Made by a program: the position numbers and the translations under genes
The notes under the pieces: model-generated
Databases searched by the model: none
Seen by the model: the letters and a program-made list of their open reading frames with translations, nothing else
What the model was told of the DNA's origin: nothing
Shown here: positions 24,256 through 32,678 of the stretch, piece after piece
Numbering within the stretch: the first letter of the stretch is position 1
Layout of the letters: every line of letters starts with the position of its first letter
From: Falsiroseomonas sp051860665
Lineage (GTDB): Bacteria; Pseudomonadota; Alphaproteobacteria; Acetobacterales; Acetobacteraceae
Assembly (NCBI RefSeq): GCF_051860665.1
Contig: NZ_JBHYDM010000023.1
Coordinates: 12,303 to 76,302, forward strand
Direction of reading: 5' to 3'
DNA length: 64,000 bases

Positions 24256-24843
24256 GTGTCTTGGAAATCCGGCAGCCGCCGCACCCTGCTCGGGGCCGCG
24301 ACCTGCGCGACCCTACTCGCCACGATGGGGGCGCGCCAAGCCGCGCGGGCGAATGGCCTGCAAAGGCTGGTGGAGCACCCGGAGCCCCAGCCGCTGCCCG
24401 AGGGCCTGTCCTTCACGGACGCGGAGGGCAAGCCCTTCGGCTTCGAGGGGTTTCGCGGCAAGGCCCTGGTGGTGAATTTCTGGGCCACCTGGTGCCCGCC
24501 CTGCGTCGCCGAGATGCCGGCGCTGGACCGGCTGCACGGCATGGTGGCCCGCGACGGGATCGAGGTGCTGGCCCTGTCGAATGACCGCGGCGGCCGCGCC
24601 CAGGTGGAGCCCTTCTACCAGCGCACCAACCTCCGCCGCCTGGCCATCTGGCTGGACCCGCGCGGCGCCACCGGCCGGGCGCTTCAGGTGCGCGTGCTGC
24701 CCACCACCCTCATCATCGACCGGCGCGGCCTGGAAGTGGCCCGCCTGATGGGCGAGGCCGAATGGGACCAGCCGGAGGTGGTGGCCGCCATCCGCCGGTT
24801 GACCCGCACTCCGGCCAGCGCCGAAACCAGCACCCGGACCTGA
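24256..24843 (+). CDS. TlpA-family thiol:disulfide oxidoreductase
   Basis: 195 residues from a GTG preceded by GGAGGAGG nine bases upstream. SRRTLLGAATCA forms a Tat-like or Sec signal peptide. The thioredoxin fold shows NFWATWCPPCVAEMPAL (WCPPC active site near residue 83) and the cis-proline in RVLPTTLIIDRRG. TlpA-like proteins reduce periplasmic substrates such as apocytochromes or copper chaperones. The divergent pairing with argH is familiar in alphaproteobacteria and has no evident metabolic link. Confidence 0.9.
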   Translation: MSWKSGSRRTLLGAATCATLLATMGARQAARANGLQRLVEHPEPQPLPEGLSFTDAEGKPFGFEGFRGKALVVNFWATWCPPCVAEMPALDRLHGMVARDGIEVLALSNDRGGRAQVEPFYQRTNLRRLAIWLDPRGATGRALQVRVLPTTLIIDRRGLEVARLMGEAEWDQPEVVAAIRRLTRTPASAETSTRT

Positions 24844-24860
24844 GATAGGACGCCTCCACC

Positions 24861-26096
24861 ATGACCGATTTCGAAACCCGGCTCGACAAGCTGGCGGCGC
24901 TGGCCGTGCGGGTCGGGCTGAACCTGCAGCCGGGGCAGGAGCTGGTGATGACCAGCCCGGTGGAGGCCCTGCCCCTGGTCCGCCGCATCGCGGTGCATGC
25001 CTACCAGGCCGGCGCCACGCTGGTGACGCCGCTGATCGGCGATGACGAGGTGGCGCTGGCCCGCTATCGCCACGCCGCGCCCGAGGCTTTCGATGTCGCC
25101 CCCGGCTGGCTTTTCGAGGGGATGGCGCAGGCCTTTCGCGGCAATGCCGCGCGGCTCGCGGTGGTCGGCGAGAGCCCGACCCTGCTGGCCGGGCAGGACC
25201 CGGAGAAGGTGGCGCGGTCCAACCGCGCACGCTCCATCGCCTATCGCCCGGCGCTGGAGCTGATCACCAGCTTCGCCATCAACTGGAACCTGGTCCCCGC
25301 CTCCACCCCAGGCTGGGCGCGGGAGGTGTTTCCGGGCATTCCCGAGGCCGAGGCGGTGGCCAAGCTGTGGGACGCGATCTTCGCGGCCTGCCGGGTCGAT
25401 GTGGCCGACCCCGTGGCGGAATGGGCGGCGCACAATGCCCGCCTGCACGCCCGCACCACCTACCTGAACAACAAGGATTATCTCGAGCTACGCTATCGCG
25501 GCCCGGGCACAGAGCTGACCCTCGGCCTGGCGGATGGCCATCTCTGGGCCGGCGGGGCGGAGCCGGCGAAGAACGGCATCACCTGCAACCCGAACATCCC
25601 GACCGAGGAGGTCTTCACCACGCCGCACCGCCTGCGCGTGCACGGCACCGTCCGCTCCACCAAGCCGCTGGCCTATGCCGGCACGCTGATCGAGGACATC
25701 GTGGTGCGCTTCGAGGAAGGGCGGATCGTCGAGGCGCATGCCTCCAAGGGCGAGGAGGTCCTCCGCAAGGTTCTGGAGACGGATGAGGGCGCGGCGCGGC
25801 TGGGCGAGGTGGCGCTGGTGCCGCATTCCTCGCCCATCAGCGCCAGCGGGCTGCTGTTCCGCAACACGCTGTTCGACGAGAACGCCGCCAGCCACATCGC
25901 CCTCGGCCAGGCCTATACCACCTGCCTGCGGGATGCCGCCGGCGTGCCGATGGACCGGCTGGCGGAGCGCGGCGCCAATGCCTCCCTCATCCACATCGAC
26001 TGGATGATCGGCAGCGGCCAGTTGGACGTGGATGGCGTGACCAAGGATGGCGCGGTGGAGCCGCTGATGCGCGCCGGCGAGTTCGTGGCCGTCTGA
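24861..26096 (+). CDS. M29-family aminopeptidase (AmpS/PepS-like)
   Basis: 411 residues, the normal family length. The metal-site signature NIPTEEVFTTPH is near residue 247, with further metal-ligand candidates in ALVPHSSPIS, HIALGQAY and SLIHIDWMIGS. M29 enzymes are cytoplasmic, cobalt/zinc-dependent peptidases removing N-terminal residues. It starts 17 bp after the tlpA-like gene and is probably co-transcribed. Confidence 0.93.
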   Translation: MTDFETRLDKLAALAVRVGLNLQPGQELVMTSPVEALPLVRRIAVHAYQAGATLVTPLIGDDEVALARYRHAAPEAFDVAPGWLFEGMAQAFRGNAARLAVVGESPTLLAGQDPEKVARSNRARSIAYRPALELITSFAINWNLVPASTPGWAREVFPGIPEAEAVAKLWDAIFAACRVDVADPVAEWAAHNARLHARTTYLNNKDYLELRYRGPGTELTLGLADGHLWAGGAEPAKNGITCNPNIPTEEVFTTPHRLRVHGTVRSTKPLAYAGTLIEDIVVRFEEGRIVEAHASKGEEVLRKVLETDEGAARLGEVALVPHSSPISASGLLFRNTLFDENAASHIALGQAYTTCLRDAAGVPMDRLAERGANASLIHIDWMIGSGQLDVDGVTKDGAVEPLMRAGEFVAV

Positions 26097-26199
26097 CCAG
26101 CAAATCCGCGCGACGAGCGTTGCGCGGCAGAAATATGGCTTAGCGTCCCGGTGCCGGCGGCGGTCACAGCCGCCGGCCCAAGAACCGGGATGAAACGCC

Positions 26200-27177
26200 A
26201 TGAGACAGATATCGCGCCGCGGCCTGTTCGGTGCCGCCTGCCTGGCCTGCGGCACCGGCCACCTGGCCGCAACGCCCGTTCAGGCGCAAGGCTGGTCGCC
26301 CCCCGCCGCCGCGCAGCGCTGCCCCAGCCGCTGGGGGCCGAATGACCGCCGCGGCTCGATGAACCTGATGACGCCGGCGCGCGCGCAATCCGCCTCCAGC
26401 CTGATCCGCACGGGGGAGATGGTGGAGCTCGGCCATGTGCTGGCGCCCACCATGCCCTTCTTCGGCACCCGGCGCTTCGACCTGCACACCAAGCGCACCT
26501 TCATGAACCCGGAGCCCAATCGCCGCGGCTCGAACGAGGAGATCGTCATCACGGAGATCGGCCAGGTCGGCACCCAGCTCGACGCCTTCCCGCACCAGAC
26601 CATCGGCGACCAGGTCTACAATTGCGTGGACATGCCCAGCATCACCGGCCGCGCCGGCTTCACCGAGATGGGCGTGCACACCATCGGCACCATCTTCACC
26701 CGCGGCGTGCTGATCGACGTCGCCGGCGCCAAGGGCGTGCCAGTGCTGGGCGATGACTACGAGATCACCGTGGCGGATCTGGAGGAGGCGCTGCGCCGCC
26801 AGAACACCCAGCTGGCGGAAGGCGATGCCGTGCTGATCCACACCGGCTGGGGCACGCTCTGGGGGCGGGAGAATGCGCGCTATGTGCGAAGCTGCCCCGG
26901 GATCGGCGTGGCGGCGGCGGAATGGCTGATTTCGCGCAACCCGATCCTGATGGGGGCGGACAACTGGCCGGTGGAATGCGCGCCCTCCAAGACCATGCCC
27001 GATGCGTCGCTCCCCGTGCACCAGCTGGCGCTGGTGGTGCATGGCGTGCATCTGCTGGAGAACCTGAAGCTGGATGAGCTGGCACGCCGGCCGGAACGGC
27101 AATTCGCCTTCCTGCTGCAGCCGCTGAAGGTGCAGGGCGGCTCCGGCAGCACGGTGGCGCCGACGGCGATTCTCTAG
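26200..27177 (+). CDS. Cyclase-family (kynurenine-formamidase-like) hydrolase, exported
   Basis: 325 residues. SRRGLFGAACLACGTG near the N-terminus is a Tat-type signal. The cyclase fold is supported by ELGHVLAPTMPFFG, the metal motif region GQVGTQLDAFPHQ, GVLIDVAG, DAVLIHTGWG and PVHQLALVVHGVHLLENL. In bacterial kynurenine formamidase the motif is HxGTHxDxPxH; here both leading histidines are glutamine while Asp and final His remain, a variant seen in a separate branch of the family. Substrate is unknown; likely periplasmic. Confidence 0.85.
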   Translation: MRQISRRGLFGAACLACGTGHLAATPVQAQGWSPPAAAQRCPSRWGPNDRRGSMNLMTPARAQSASSLIRTGEMVELGHVLAPTMPFFGTRRFDLHTKRTFMNPEPNRRGSNEEIVITEIGQVGTQLDAFPHQTIGDQVYNCVDMPSITGRAGFTEMGVHTIGTIFTRGVLIDVAGAKGVPVLGDDYEITVADLEEALRRQNTQLAEGDAVLIHTGWGTLWGRENARYVRSCPGIGVAAAEWLISRNPILMGADNWPVECAPSKTMPDASLPVHQLALVVHGVHLLENLKLDELARRPERQFAFLLQPLKVQGGSGSTVAPTAIL

Positions 27178-27184
27178 TTCCAGA

Positions 27185-27499
27185 TCAGGTGGCGGTGGCG
27201 GCGGCGGCGCGTTCCACCGCCTCCGGCTCCCGCTCCATCACCTCCAGCAGCAGCCGCGCGGCGGGGTCCGGCGCGCGGCGACCCTGTTCCCAATTGTTCA
27301 GCGTGGCAGCCGGGATGCCGAATTTCTGCTCGAAGGCGCGGGCGGATTTCGCAAGCCGCTTGCGGATGGCGCGGATCCGCTCCGGAGGCATCGGGTTGCG
27401 ATTGACTACCTGCAGCGCAGCGCGGCCCTGCTGCCAGTCCCGCACCTCGCGCAGCGCCTCCGCCAGGCCGGCGCCGAAGCTTTCGCTGTCATCCGGCAT
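27185..27499 (-). CDS. Antitoxin of a HigBA/RelE-like pair, HTH protein
   Basis: 104 residues. A C-terminal Xre-type helix-turn-helix is visible: IRAIRKRLAKSARAFEQKF, IPAATLNNWEQGRRAPD. Such HigA-type antitoxins neutralise the toxin and bind the operon promoter. Translation is coupled to the toxin gene by an 11-base overlap, and the antitoxin ATG has a strong AAGGAGAT site within the toxin coding sequence, unlike the toxin start. Confidence 0.88.
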   Translation of the reverse strand: MPDDSESFGAGLAEALREVRDWQQGRAALQVVNRNPMPPERIRAIRKRLAKSARAFEQKFGIPAATLNNWEQGRRAPDPAARLLLEVMEREPEAVERAAAATAT

Positions 27500-27815
27500 C
27501 TTCGATCTCCTTCAACAGGGCGACGACCTGCCGGCGCTCCTCCGGCGTCAGGTCATCCGCCTCGTTCTTCGCATAGGCGCGCAACAGGGCGACGAGGCCG
27601 CCGTTCATCACCAGCGCATAGATGCAGCGCCCTCCGCCGCGCTTGCCACGCCCGCCGAAGCCGAAGCGCAGCTTCCGCAGGCCCTTGAGGCCCGGCACCA
27701 CGTCCCCCGCCGTCGGCCGGGCGGCGATGGTGGCTTCCAGCGCCTCAAGCTCCGCCTCCGTCATCGCCAGCCGCTTCACATCCTTCATGAAGCGGCGGGT
27801 GCGGAGGAACTGCAT
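27489..27815 (-). CDS. RelE/HigB-like toxin
   Basis: 108 residues. FLRTRRFMKDVKRLAMTEAEL, then LKGLRKLRFGFGGRGKRGGGR, CIYALV and ALLRAYAKNEADDLTPEER, the basic RelE/HigB-2 fold pattern of ribosome-dependent mRNA interferases. The toxin gene precedes the antitoxin, as in HigBA systems. No Shine-Dalgarno is visible and the best promoter would start transcription within a few bases of the ATG, so a leaderless message is possible. Confidence 0.88.
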   Translation of the reverse strand: MQFLRTRRFMKDVKRLAMTEAELEALEATIAARPTAGDVVPGLKGLRKLRFGFGGRGKRGGGRCIYALVMNGGLVALLRAYAKNEADDLTPEERRQVVALLKEIEDAG

Positions 27816-27822
27816 CAGCGCC

Positions 27823-27870
27823 AGATATACGCCAATGGCGGATCAGGGCAAGAAAAATACGCCAATGGCG
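27823..27870 (-). promoter_or_regulatory. Toxin-antitoxin promoter with twin palindromic operators
   Basis: CGCCA-A-TGGCG occurs at 27830-27840 and 27860-27870, two identical 11-bp palindromes (14 bp identical including flanking ATA) exactly 30 bp apart, about three helical turns. A candidate minus-strand -35 (TTGCCC, 27851-27846) and -10 (TATATC, 27829-27824) are 16 bp apart, so the inner palindrome fills the spacer. Confidence 0.75.
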
Positions 27871-27871
27871 C

Positions 27872-28612
27872 TTAGGTCTCCGTCCCCCCATTCACCTGCA
27901 GCATCTGGCCGTTGATGAACCCCCCATCCGCCGAGACCAGCAGGCGCACGGCTGCCGCCACCTCCCGCGGCTGCCCCATGCGGCCGACCGGCACGCGCGC
28001 CACCATCTTCTGGCGGTACTCCGAGGGATTGTCGTCCTCGTCATCCGCCGCGATGGGCCCCGGCGAGATGGCATTCACCGTGATGCCCTTCGGCCCGAAC
28101 TCCTTGCCCAGCGACTTGGTCAGCCCCCAGAGCCCGTGCTTGGAGACGGAGACCGGCGCGCGCCCGGCATAGCCGTGGATGGCATTCATCCCCGTGAAAT
28201 TCACGATCCGCCCCCAGCCGCGCTCCAGCATCCCCGGCAGGCAGGCCTGGGACAGCCAGATGGCCGCTTCCAGGTCCACCGACATCACCCGGCGCCAATC
28301 CTCGGCGGTGGTCTCCAGGAAGGGCTTGGCCGGGCGCAGCGCCGCGTTGTTCACCAGCACGTCCACCGCGCCGAATTGGCCGAGTGCGGCGGCGGCGATG
28401 CGGCCGCAGGCGGCGGGGTCGCCGACATCGCCCATGGCGACCAGGGACTGCACGCCCAGCGCCTTCGCCTCCGCCGCCACGGATTCGGCCGCCGCCCGGT
28501 CGGAGGAGCCGTTGATGACGACGTTGAAGCCGTCCCCGGCCAAGGCGAGCGCCACGGCGCGGCCGATATTGCGGCCCGCGCCGGTGATCAGGGCGGTCTT
28601 GCGGTCACTCAT
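27872..28612 (-). CDS. SDR-family protein with degenerate catalytic tetrad
   Basis: 246 residues with the full classical SDR frame: TGAGRNIG cofactor loop, LVNNAA, and the C-terminal GQMLQVNGG. The catalytic positions are unusual: the tyrosine of YxxxK is Val154 in the segment RAPVSVSKHG (Lys158 kept), the serine 13 residues earlier is Gly141, and the expected asparagine is Asp in SVDLEA. A nearby Tyr148 might substitute. It probably still binds NAD(P)H, but canonical dehydrogenase chemistry is doubtful. Lies 13 bp downstream of the GMC oxidoreductase gene on the same strand. Confidence 0.85.
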   Translation of the reverse strand: MSDRKTALITGAGRNIGRAVALALAGDGFNVVINGSSDRAAAESVAAEAKALGVQSLVAMGDVGDPAACGRIAAAALGQFGAVDVLVNNAALRPAKPFLETTAEDWRRVMSVDLEAAIWLSQACLPGMLERGWGRIVNFTGMNAIHGYAGRAPVSVSKHGLWGLTKSLGKEFGPKGITVNAISPGPIAADDEDDNPSEYRQKMVARVPVGRMGQPREVAAAVRLLVSADGGFINGQMLQVNGGTET

Positions 28613-28625
28613 GCGTCTCGTTTCC

Positions 28626-30218
28626 TCATGCGGCGCGCCGGATGAAATCGGCGCAGCGTTCGCCCACCATCAAGGCGGCGGGCTGGATATTGGGGGAAGG
28701 GATCAGCGGGAAGACGCTGGCATCCGCCACGCGCAGCCCCGTCACGCCCCGCACCCGCAATTCGGGGTCGAGCACGGCGCGGCTATCCGTGCCCATGCGC
28801 GCGGTGCCGCAGGGGTGGAAGACGGTGCCGGCGGTCGCGCGAATATTCGCCTCCAGCGCCGCATCGCTGTCGCCCTGCGGGCCGGGGCGCAGCTCCTCCT
28901 CGATCAACTGCGAGAAGGGCGCGCTGGCGGCGATGCGCTGGGACAGGCGGGCGGCGCCGAGCATCACTCGCAGGTCGTTCGGATGGTCCAGATAGTTCGG
29001 CCGGATCACCGGCTTGTCCGCCGGATCGGGCGAGGCGAGCGTCAGCCAGCCGCGGCTGTCCGGCCGGCAGGGGCCGTAATTCCACATCACGCCGGGGAAG
29101 GGATGCAGCCCCTTGCTGTAGTCGAAGGTGGAAAAATTCACGAAGAGGATCTGCGCCTCCGCCTCCTCCGCCCCCGGCGTGATGCGCGCGAAGGCGGTCG
29201 CCTCGCCCGCGCCGATCGCCAGCGGCCCGCTGCGGCGCAGCAGCCAGTCCAGCCCCATGGCGCCTTTTCGCAGATTGCTGCCCAGGATCTCGTTCAACGT
29301 CCCGCAGGGTTTTGTGCGGAAAATGAATTTGGAGATCAGGTGGTCCTGCAGGTTGCGGCCGACATCGGGGCTATGCGCCACGCTCGCGATGCCGAATTCC
29401 GCCAGCGCCGCCGCATCGCCGATCCCTGACAGCATCAGCAGTTTCGGCGATTCGATCGCCCCCGCGCTCAGCACGATTTCCCGAGACGCGCGGGACACCC
29501 CCTGCCCTGTCTGCACGCCCACCGCGCGGCCGTCCTCGAACAGGATTCGCTGGACGGTGATGCCCGTCTCCACCCGCAGGTTCGGCCGCCGCATCGCGGG
29601 GTGCAGATAGGTGCGCGCGGAGGAGGAGCGAAAACCGTTGCCGACATTCAGCTGGATCGGCCCGGCGCCCTCGATCGGCCCGCCGGCATTCACATCGCCG
29701 AAGCGCGGCAGGCCCGCGGCGACGCAGGAATCCACAAAGGCCCTCGCCGCCGGCGCCAGGCGCTTCGGTTCGCTGACGCGGATCGGGCCATCGGTGCCGC
29801 GCGTCTCCGAGGGCGGCCCCTCCCAGCGTTCCAGCTTGCGGAAGAAGGGCTGCACATCCGCATGCGCCCAGCCGCGCGCGCCGGATTGCGCCCAGCGGTC
29901 ATAGTCATTCGGGCTGCCGCGCAGGAAGACCAGGCCGTTCACGGAGCCCGACCCGCCCAGCACGCGGCCGCGCGGCCAATGGATGGAGCGCCCCGCCAAG
30001 GCCGCCTCCGGCTCCGTCATGAAGCGCGGATCGTAGCGGCCGGTGCCGTAGAGTTTCGCATAGCCCATCGGCAGGCGGATCCAGGGGTCGCGGTCCGGCG
30101 GCCCGGCCTCCAGCAGCAGCACGCGGCAGCCGGGATCCTCCGACAGCCGCGCGGCGACGACGCAGCCGGCGGAGCCGCCGCCGATGACGATGATATCCGC
30201 CACTTCCCCCGCCTGCAT
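28626..30218 (-). CDS. GMC-family FAD oxidoreductase (choline-dehydrogenase-like)
   Basis: 530 residues. FAD-binding IIVIGGGSAGCVVAARLSE at the N-terminus, GMC signature 1 in GRVLGGSGSVNGLVFLRG, signature 2 in GAIESPKLLMLSGIG, and the C-terminal catalytic His/Asn region in FHPCGTARMG and PSPNIQPAALMVGER. Members oxidise alcohols or choline-like substrates with transfer of electrons to quinone or oxygen. It is followed by the atypical SDR and preceded by a Bug receptor gene on the same strand, a likely uptake-and-oxidation unit for an unidentified compound. Confidence 0.92.
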   Translation of the reverse strand: MQAGEVADIIVIGGGSAGCVVAARLSEDPGCRVLLLEAGPPDRDPWIRLPMGYAKLYGTGRYDPRFMTEPEAALAGRSIHWPRGRVLGGSGSVNGLVFLRGSPNDYDRWAQSGARGWAHADVQPFFRKLERWEGPPSETRGTDGPIRVSEPKRLAPAARAFVDSCVAAGLPRFGDVNAGGPIEGAGPIQLNVGNGFRSSSARTYLHPAMRRPNLRVETGITVQRILFEDGRAVGVQTGQGVSRASREIVLSAGAIESPKLLMLSGIGDAAALAEFGIASVAHSPDVGRNLQDHLISKFIFRTKPCGTLNEILGSNLRKGAMGLDWLLRRSGPLAIGAGEATAFARITPGAEEAEAQILFVNFSTFDYSKGLHPFPGVMWNYGPCRPDSRGWLTLASPDPADKPVIRPNYLDHPNDLRVMLGAARLSQRIAASAPFSQLIEEELRPGPQGDSDAALEANIRATAGTVFHPCGTARMGTDSRAVLDPELRVRGVTGLRVADASVFPLIPSPNIQPAALMVGERCADFIRRAA

Positions 30219-30253
30219 CGGCCGGACGTCCCTTCCCGTATCGCAGACCGACT

Positions 30254-31252
30254 CTACGGCTCCAGCTTCACCCCGGTGCGCGCCACCACCTGCTGGAATT
30301 TCGCCAGCTCCGCGCGGAAGAATGCGGTCGCATCGGCCGGGCTATTGGGCCGCGTCCAGGGCGCGACACCCGCCGTCAGCAGGCGCTCCCGCAGCTGCGC
30401 CTGGCCCAGCGCCTCCCGGATCGCGGCGTTCAGCTGCGCCACCACCGGCTGCGGCAGGCCGGGCGGGCCGATCACGGCGAACCAGTTCTCCAGGTCGAAG
30501 CCGGGCAGCGCCGTCTCGTTCAAAGTGGGGATATCGGGGAAGGCGGGAAAGCGCTCCATCCCCGTCACGGCGATGCCGCGTACCCGCCCGTCCCGCACCT
30601 GGCCGGCGGCGGAGGCCAGCACGGCCACGCCCCACTGCGTCTCCGCCTTGGCGATGCTCTCCACCATCAGCCCGCCGGAGCGATAGGGCACATGCGGGAA
30701 GCGCCCGCCGAGACCCATGGCATGGGCGAACATCTCCCCCGACAGATGCGGCATGGAGGCGACGCCGGAGGAGGCGAAGGGCAGTTGTTCCGCCTGCCCC
30801 TCCCGCATCCGCGCCACCATCTGCTGCGGCGTGGCCGCGGGCAGGTTCGGCTGCGCCACCAGGATCATCGGCCCGCTGCCGACGATGGCGATATGGGTGT
30901 AGTCCGCGATCGGGTCGTAGCGCGTGCCGCCGACGATGGCCGCCGGGGCGAGGGCGTGGGAGGAGGCCTCCACCAGCATCAGCACATGGCCATCCGGCGC
31001 CTGCCGGCGCAGCCAGTCGCTGGCGATGATGCCGGCCGCACCCGGGCGGTTCTCCACCACCACGCGGCCATTCGGCCCGAGCGCCGGCCCCAGCCGGTCC
31101 GCCAGCAGGCGGGAGGTGATATCGGTGGACCCGCCGGGGGCGAAGCCCACGACCAAGTTGATGGTCCGGTCCGGAAAGGCCCAGGCCCCCGGGGAAAATC
31201 CCGTGGCCAGCCCCGCCGCCAAAGCCATGCCGAGCAGGCTGCGTCGCAACAT
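30254..31252 (-). CDS. Bug/TctC-family periplasmic substrate-binding protein
   Basis: 332 residues from MLRRSLLGMALAAGLATG, a signal peptide cut near WAFPDR. Family motifs: INLVVGFAPGGSTDITSR, ENRPGAAGIIASD, ASSGVASMPHLSGEMF and VPYRSGG. Bug proteins bind carboxylated compounds for tripartite (TctABC) uptake; no membrane subunits occur in this window. GGGAGGATC precedes the ATG. It heads a minus-strand group with the GMC oxidoreductase and SDR genes. Confidence 0.92.
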   Translation of the reverse strand: MLRRSLLGMALAAGLATGFSPGAWAFPDRTINLVVGFAPGGSTDITSRLLADRLGPALGPNGRVVVENRPGAAGIIASDWLRRQAPDGHVLMLVEASSHALAPAAIVGGTRYDPIADYTHIAIVGSGPMILVAQPNLPAATPQQMVARMREGQAEQLPFASSGVASMPHLSGEMFAHAMGLGGRFPHVPYRSGGLMVESIAKAETQWGVAVLASAAGQVRDGRVRGIAVTGMERFPAFPDIPTLNETALPGFDLENWFAVIGPPGLPQPVVAQLNAAIREALGQAQLRERLLTAGVAPWTRPNSPADATAFFRAELAKFQQVVARTGVKLEP

Positions 31253-31408
31253 TCTTGATCCTCCCAGGTCTTCTTGGCCGCCAGCCTCGCGCCGGCGCGC
31301 CGCCAGCGCAACCGTCACATGACCAAATGCAACGGCCTTCGCGCCATCGTTGCGCTTCTGTCAGCTTGCTGCCAGTTTCGCCTCACCCCGATCGATGAGG
31401 ATCAAGGC

Positions 31409-31861
31409 ATGCGTGGTTGGACGATGGCGGCAGGCGCGCTTGTGGCGCTGGGCATGGCGGGCAGTGCCCTGGCGCAGGACGTGATCGCGGATCGCCGCGC
31501 CGGGCTGCGCGGCCTGGGCCAGGGGATGGAGGCGGTGGCCGCCACCGTGCAATCGCGCGGTGATACACGCGCCCTGGTGCCGCGGATCGAGGCGATGTCC
31601 GCCTTCATCCAGACCCTTCCGGACCTGGTGCCCACCGCCAGCCTGACCCCGCCGCAGCCGCAGGGCACGAATCCCGGGCAGACCCGCGCCCTGGCCGCCA
31701 TCGACGCCGATCGCGCCGGCTTCCAGACCCGTGCCACCGCCATGGTGGCGGCCTTCGCCACGCTGAAGACGGCGGCCGAATCGGGCAGCATCTCCCCCGA
31801 CCTGCTGCGCACCACCGGCGGCACCTGCGGCGCCTGCCACCAGCAGTTCCGCGCCCGCTGA
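31409..31861 (+). CDS. Cytochrome c' family protein
   Basis: 150 residues with signal peptide MRGWTMAAGALVALGMAGSALAQ (split here by cleavage after ALAQ). The mature four-helix part begins DVIADRRAGLRGLGQ and ends with the heme motif CGACH (TCGACHQQFR form: C-x-A-C-H) near the C-terminus, the cytochrome c' arrangement. These proteins bind NO/CO or pass electrons. It converges with a b-type cytochrome gene 23 bp away, a familiar partnership in which the membrane cytochrome could reduce it. Confidence 0.88.
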   Translation: MRGWTMAAGALVALGMAGSALAQDVIADRRAGLRGLGQGMEAVAATVQSRGDTRALVPRIEAMSAFIQTLPDLVPTASLTPPQPQGTNPGQTRALAAIDADRAGFQTRATAMVAAFATLKTAAESGSISPDLLRTTGGTCGACHQQFRAR

Positions 31862-31863
31862 CG

Positions 31864-31884
31864 AAAAGGGGGGCGACCCGCCCC
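31864..31884 (-). terminator. Intrinsic terminator of the cytochrome b gene
   Basis: On the minus strand GGGGCG-GGT-CGCCCC follows the cytochrome b stop without a gap and leads into CCTTTTCG. The stem is 6 bp of pure GC with a four-T tract. Confidence 0.55.
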
Positions 31885-32601
31885 TCACCCGAAGGCGCTG
31901 GCGCTGCCCTGGGCCGAGCCCCAGGTGACAAGCGCCCAGACGCCAGCCGCCGCCAGGGCCAGCAGCGCGGCGGCCAGCCAGTTGCTGCCCATCCGCGGCA
32001 CCGGCCCACGATAGACCACGGGCAGCCGCAGCGCGCCCGTGATCATCGGCCCCACCAGATTCTGCTTGCGCACCAGGCGATAGAGCAGGATCGCCAGGAT
32101 ATGCAGCACCGCCGCGCCGACGATCACCCAGAAGACCCGCAGGTGGATCGATGTCGCCAAGGCACTCGTCGAGGAATCGACAGCGCGCGCCAGCGGCCCC
32201 CGGGTAAAGATCTCGTCGTCGGCCATGAGTCCGCTCACCGCCTGGGCCAGCAGCAGGCCGAGCAGCACCAGCACCATCCAGCCGCCGGCCGCATTGTGGC
32301 CGATCTCGACCGCCGCCTGGCGTCGCCGGAAATGGCCCAGATGCCGCACCGCCTCCAGTGGCGAGGCCAGGAAGTTGCGGAAGCGCGCGGTATGGCTGCC
32401 GACGAAACCCCAGGCGATGCGGAAGACCAGCAGCGTCAGCATGGCGTAGCCGGAGAGCACATGCAGGTCGAAGCGATGCGTCTCCGCCGACCACCAGGAG
32501 ATCGGGATCAGCAGGACGATGCTCCAATGCACCAGGCGGATCCATGGGTCCCAGACCTTCAGGCGGCGGGTGCCCGGCAAGGGGGTGGCTTCGCGGGCCA
32601 T
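31885..32601 (-). CDS. Cytochrome b561-like / hydrogenase-type b-cytochrome
   Basis: 238 residues from MAREATPLPG. KVWDPWIRLVHWSIVLLIPISWW is the first heme-ligand helix, LHVLSGYAMLTLLVFRIAWGFVG the second, and IHLRVFWVIVGAAVLHILAIL carries further histidines; about five transmembrane helices in total. This is the cytochrome b/b6-type subunit pattern that transfers electrons between quinol and a soluble c-type cytochrome, probably the convergently encoded cytochrome c'. The start at 32622 adds 7 weak residues. Confidence 0.87.
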   Translation of the reverse strand: MAREATPLPGTRRLKVWDPWIRLVHWSIVLLIPISWWSAETHRFDLHVLSGYAMLTLLVFRIAWGFVGSHTARFRNFLASPLEAVRHLGHFRRRQAAVEIGHNAAGGWMVLVLLGLLLAQAVSGLMADDEIFTRGPLARAVDSSTSALATSIHLRVFWVIVGAAVLHILAILLYRLVRKQNLVGPMITGALRLPVVYRGPVPRMGSNWLAAALLALAAAGVWALVTWGSAQGSASAFG

Positions 32602-32678
32602 CGGCGCTCCTCGGGGTGGCAACGATGCGGCTTAGGCCGGGCCGGCGCGCCGTCGCAAGTTTCGGATGGTGACGCGAC

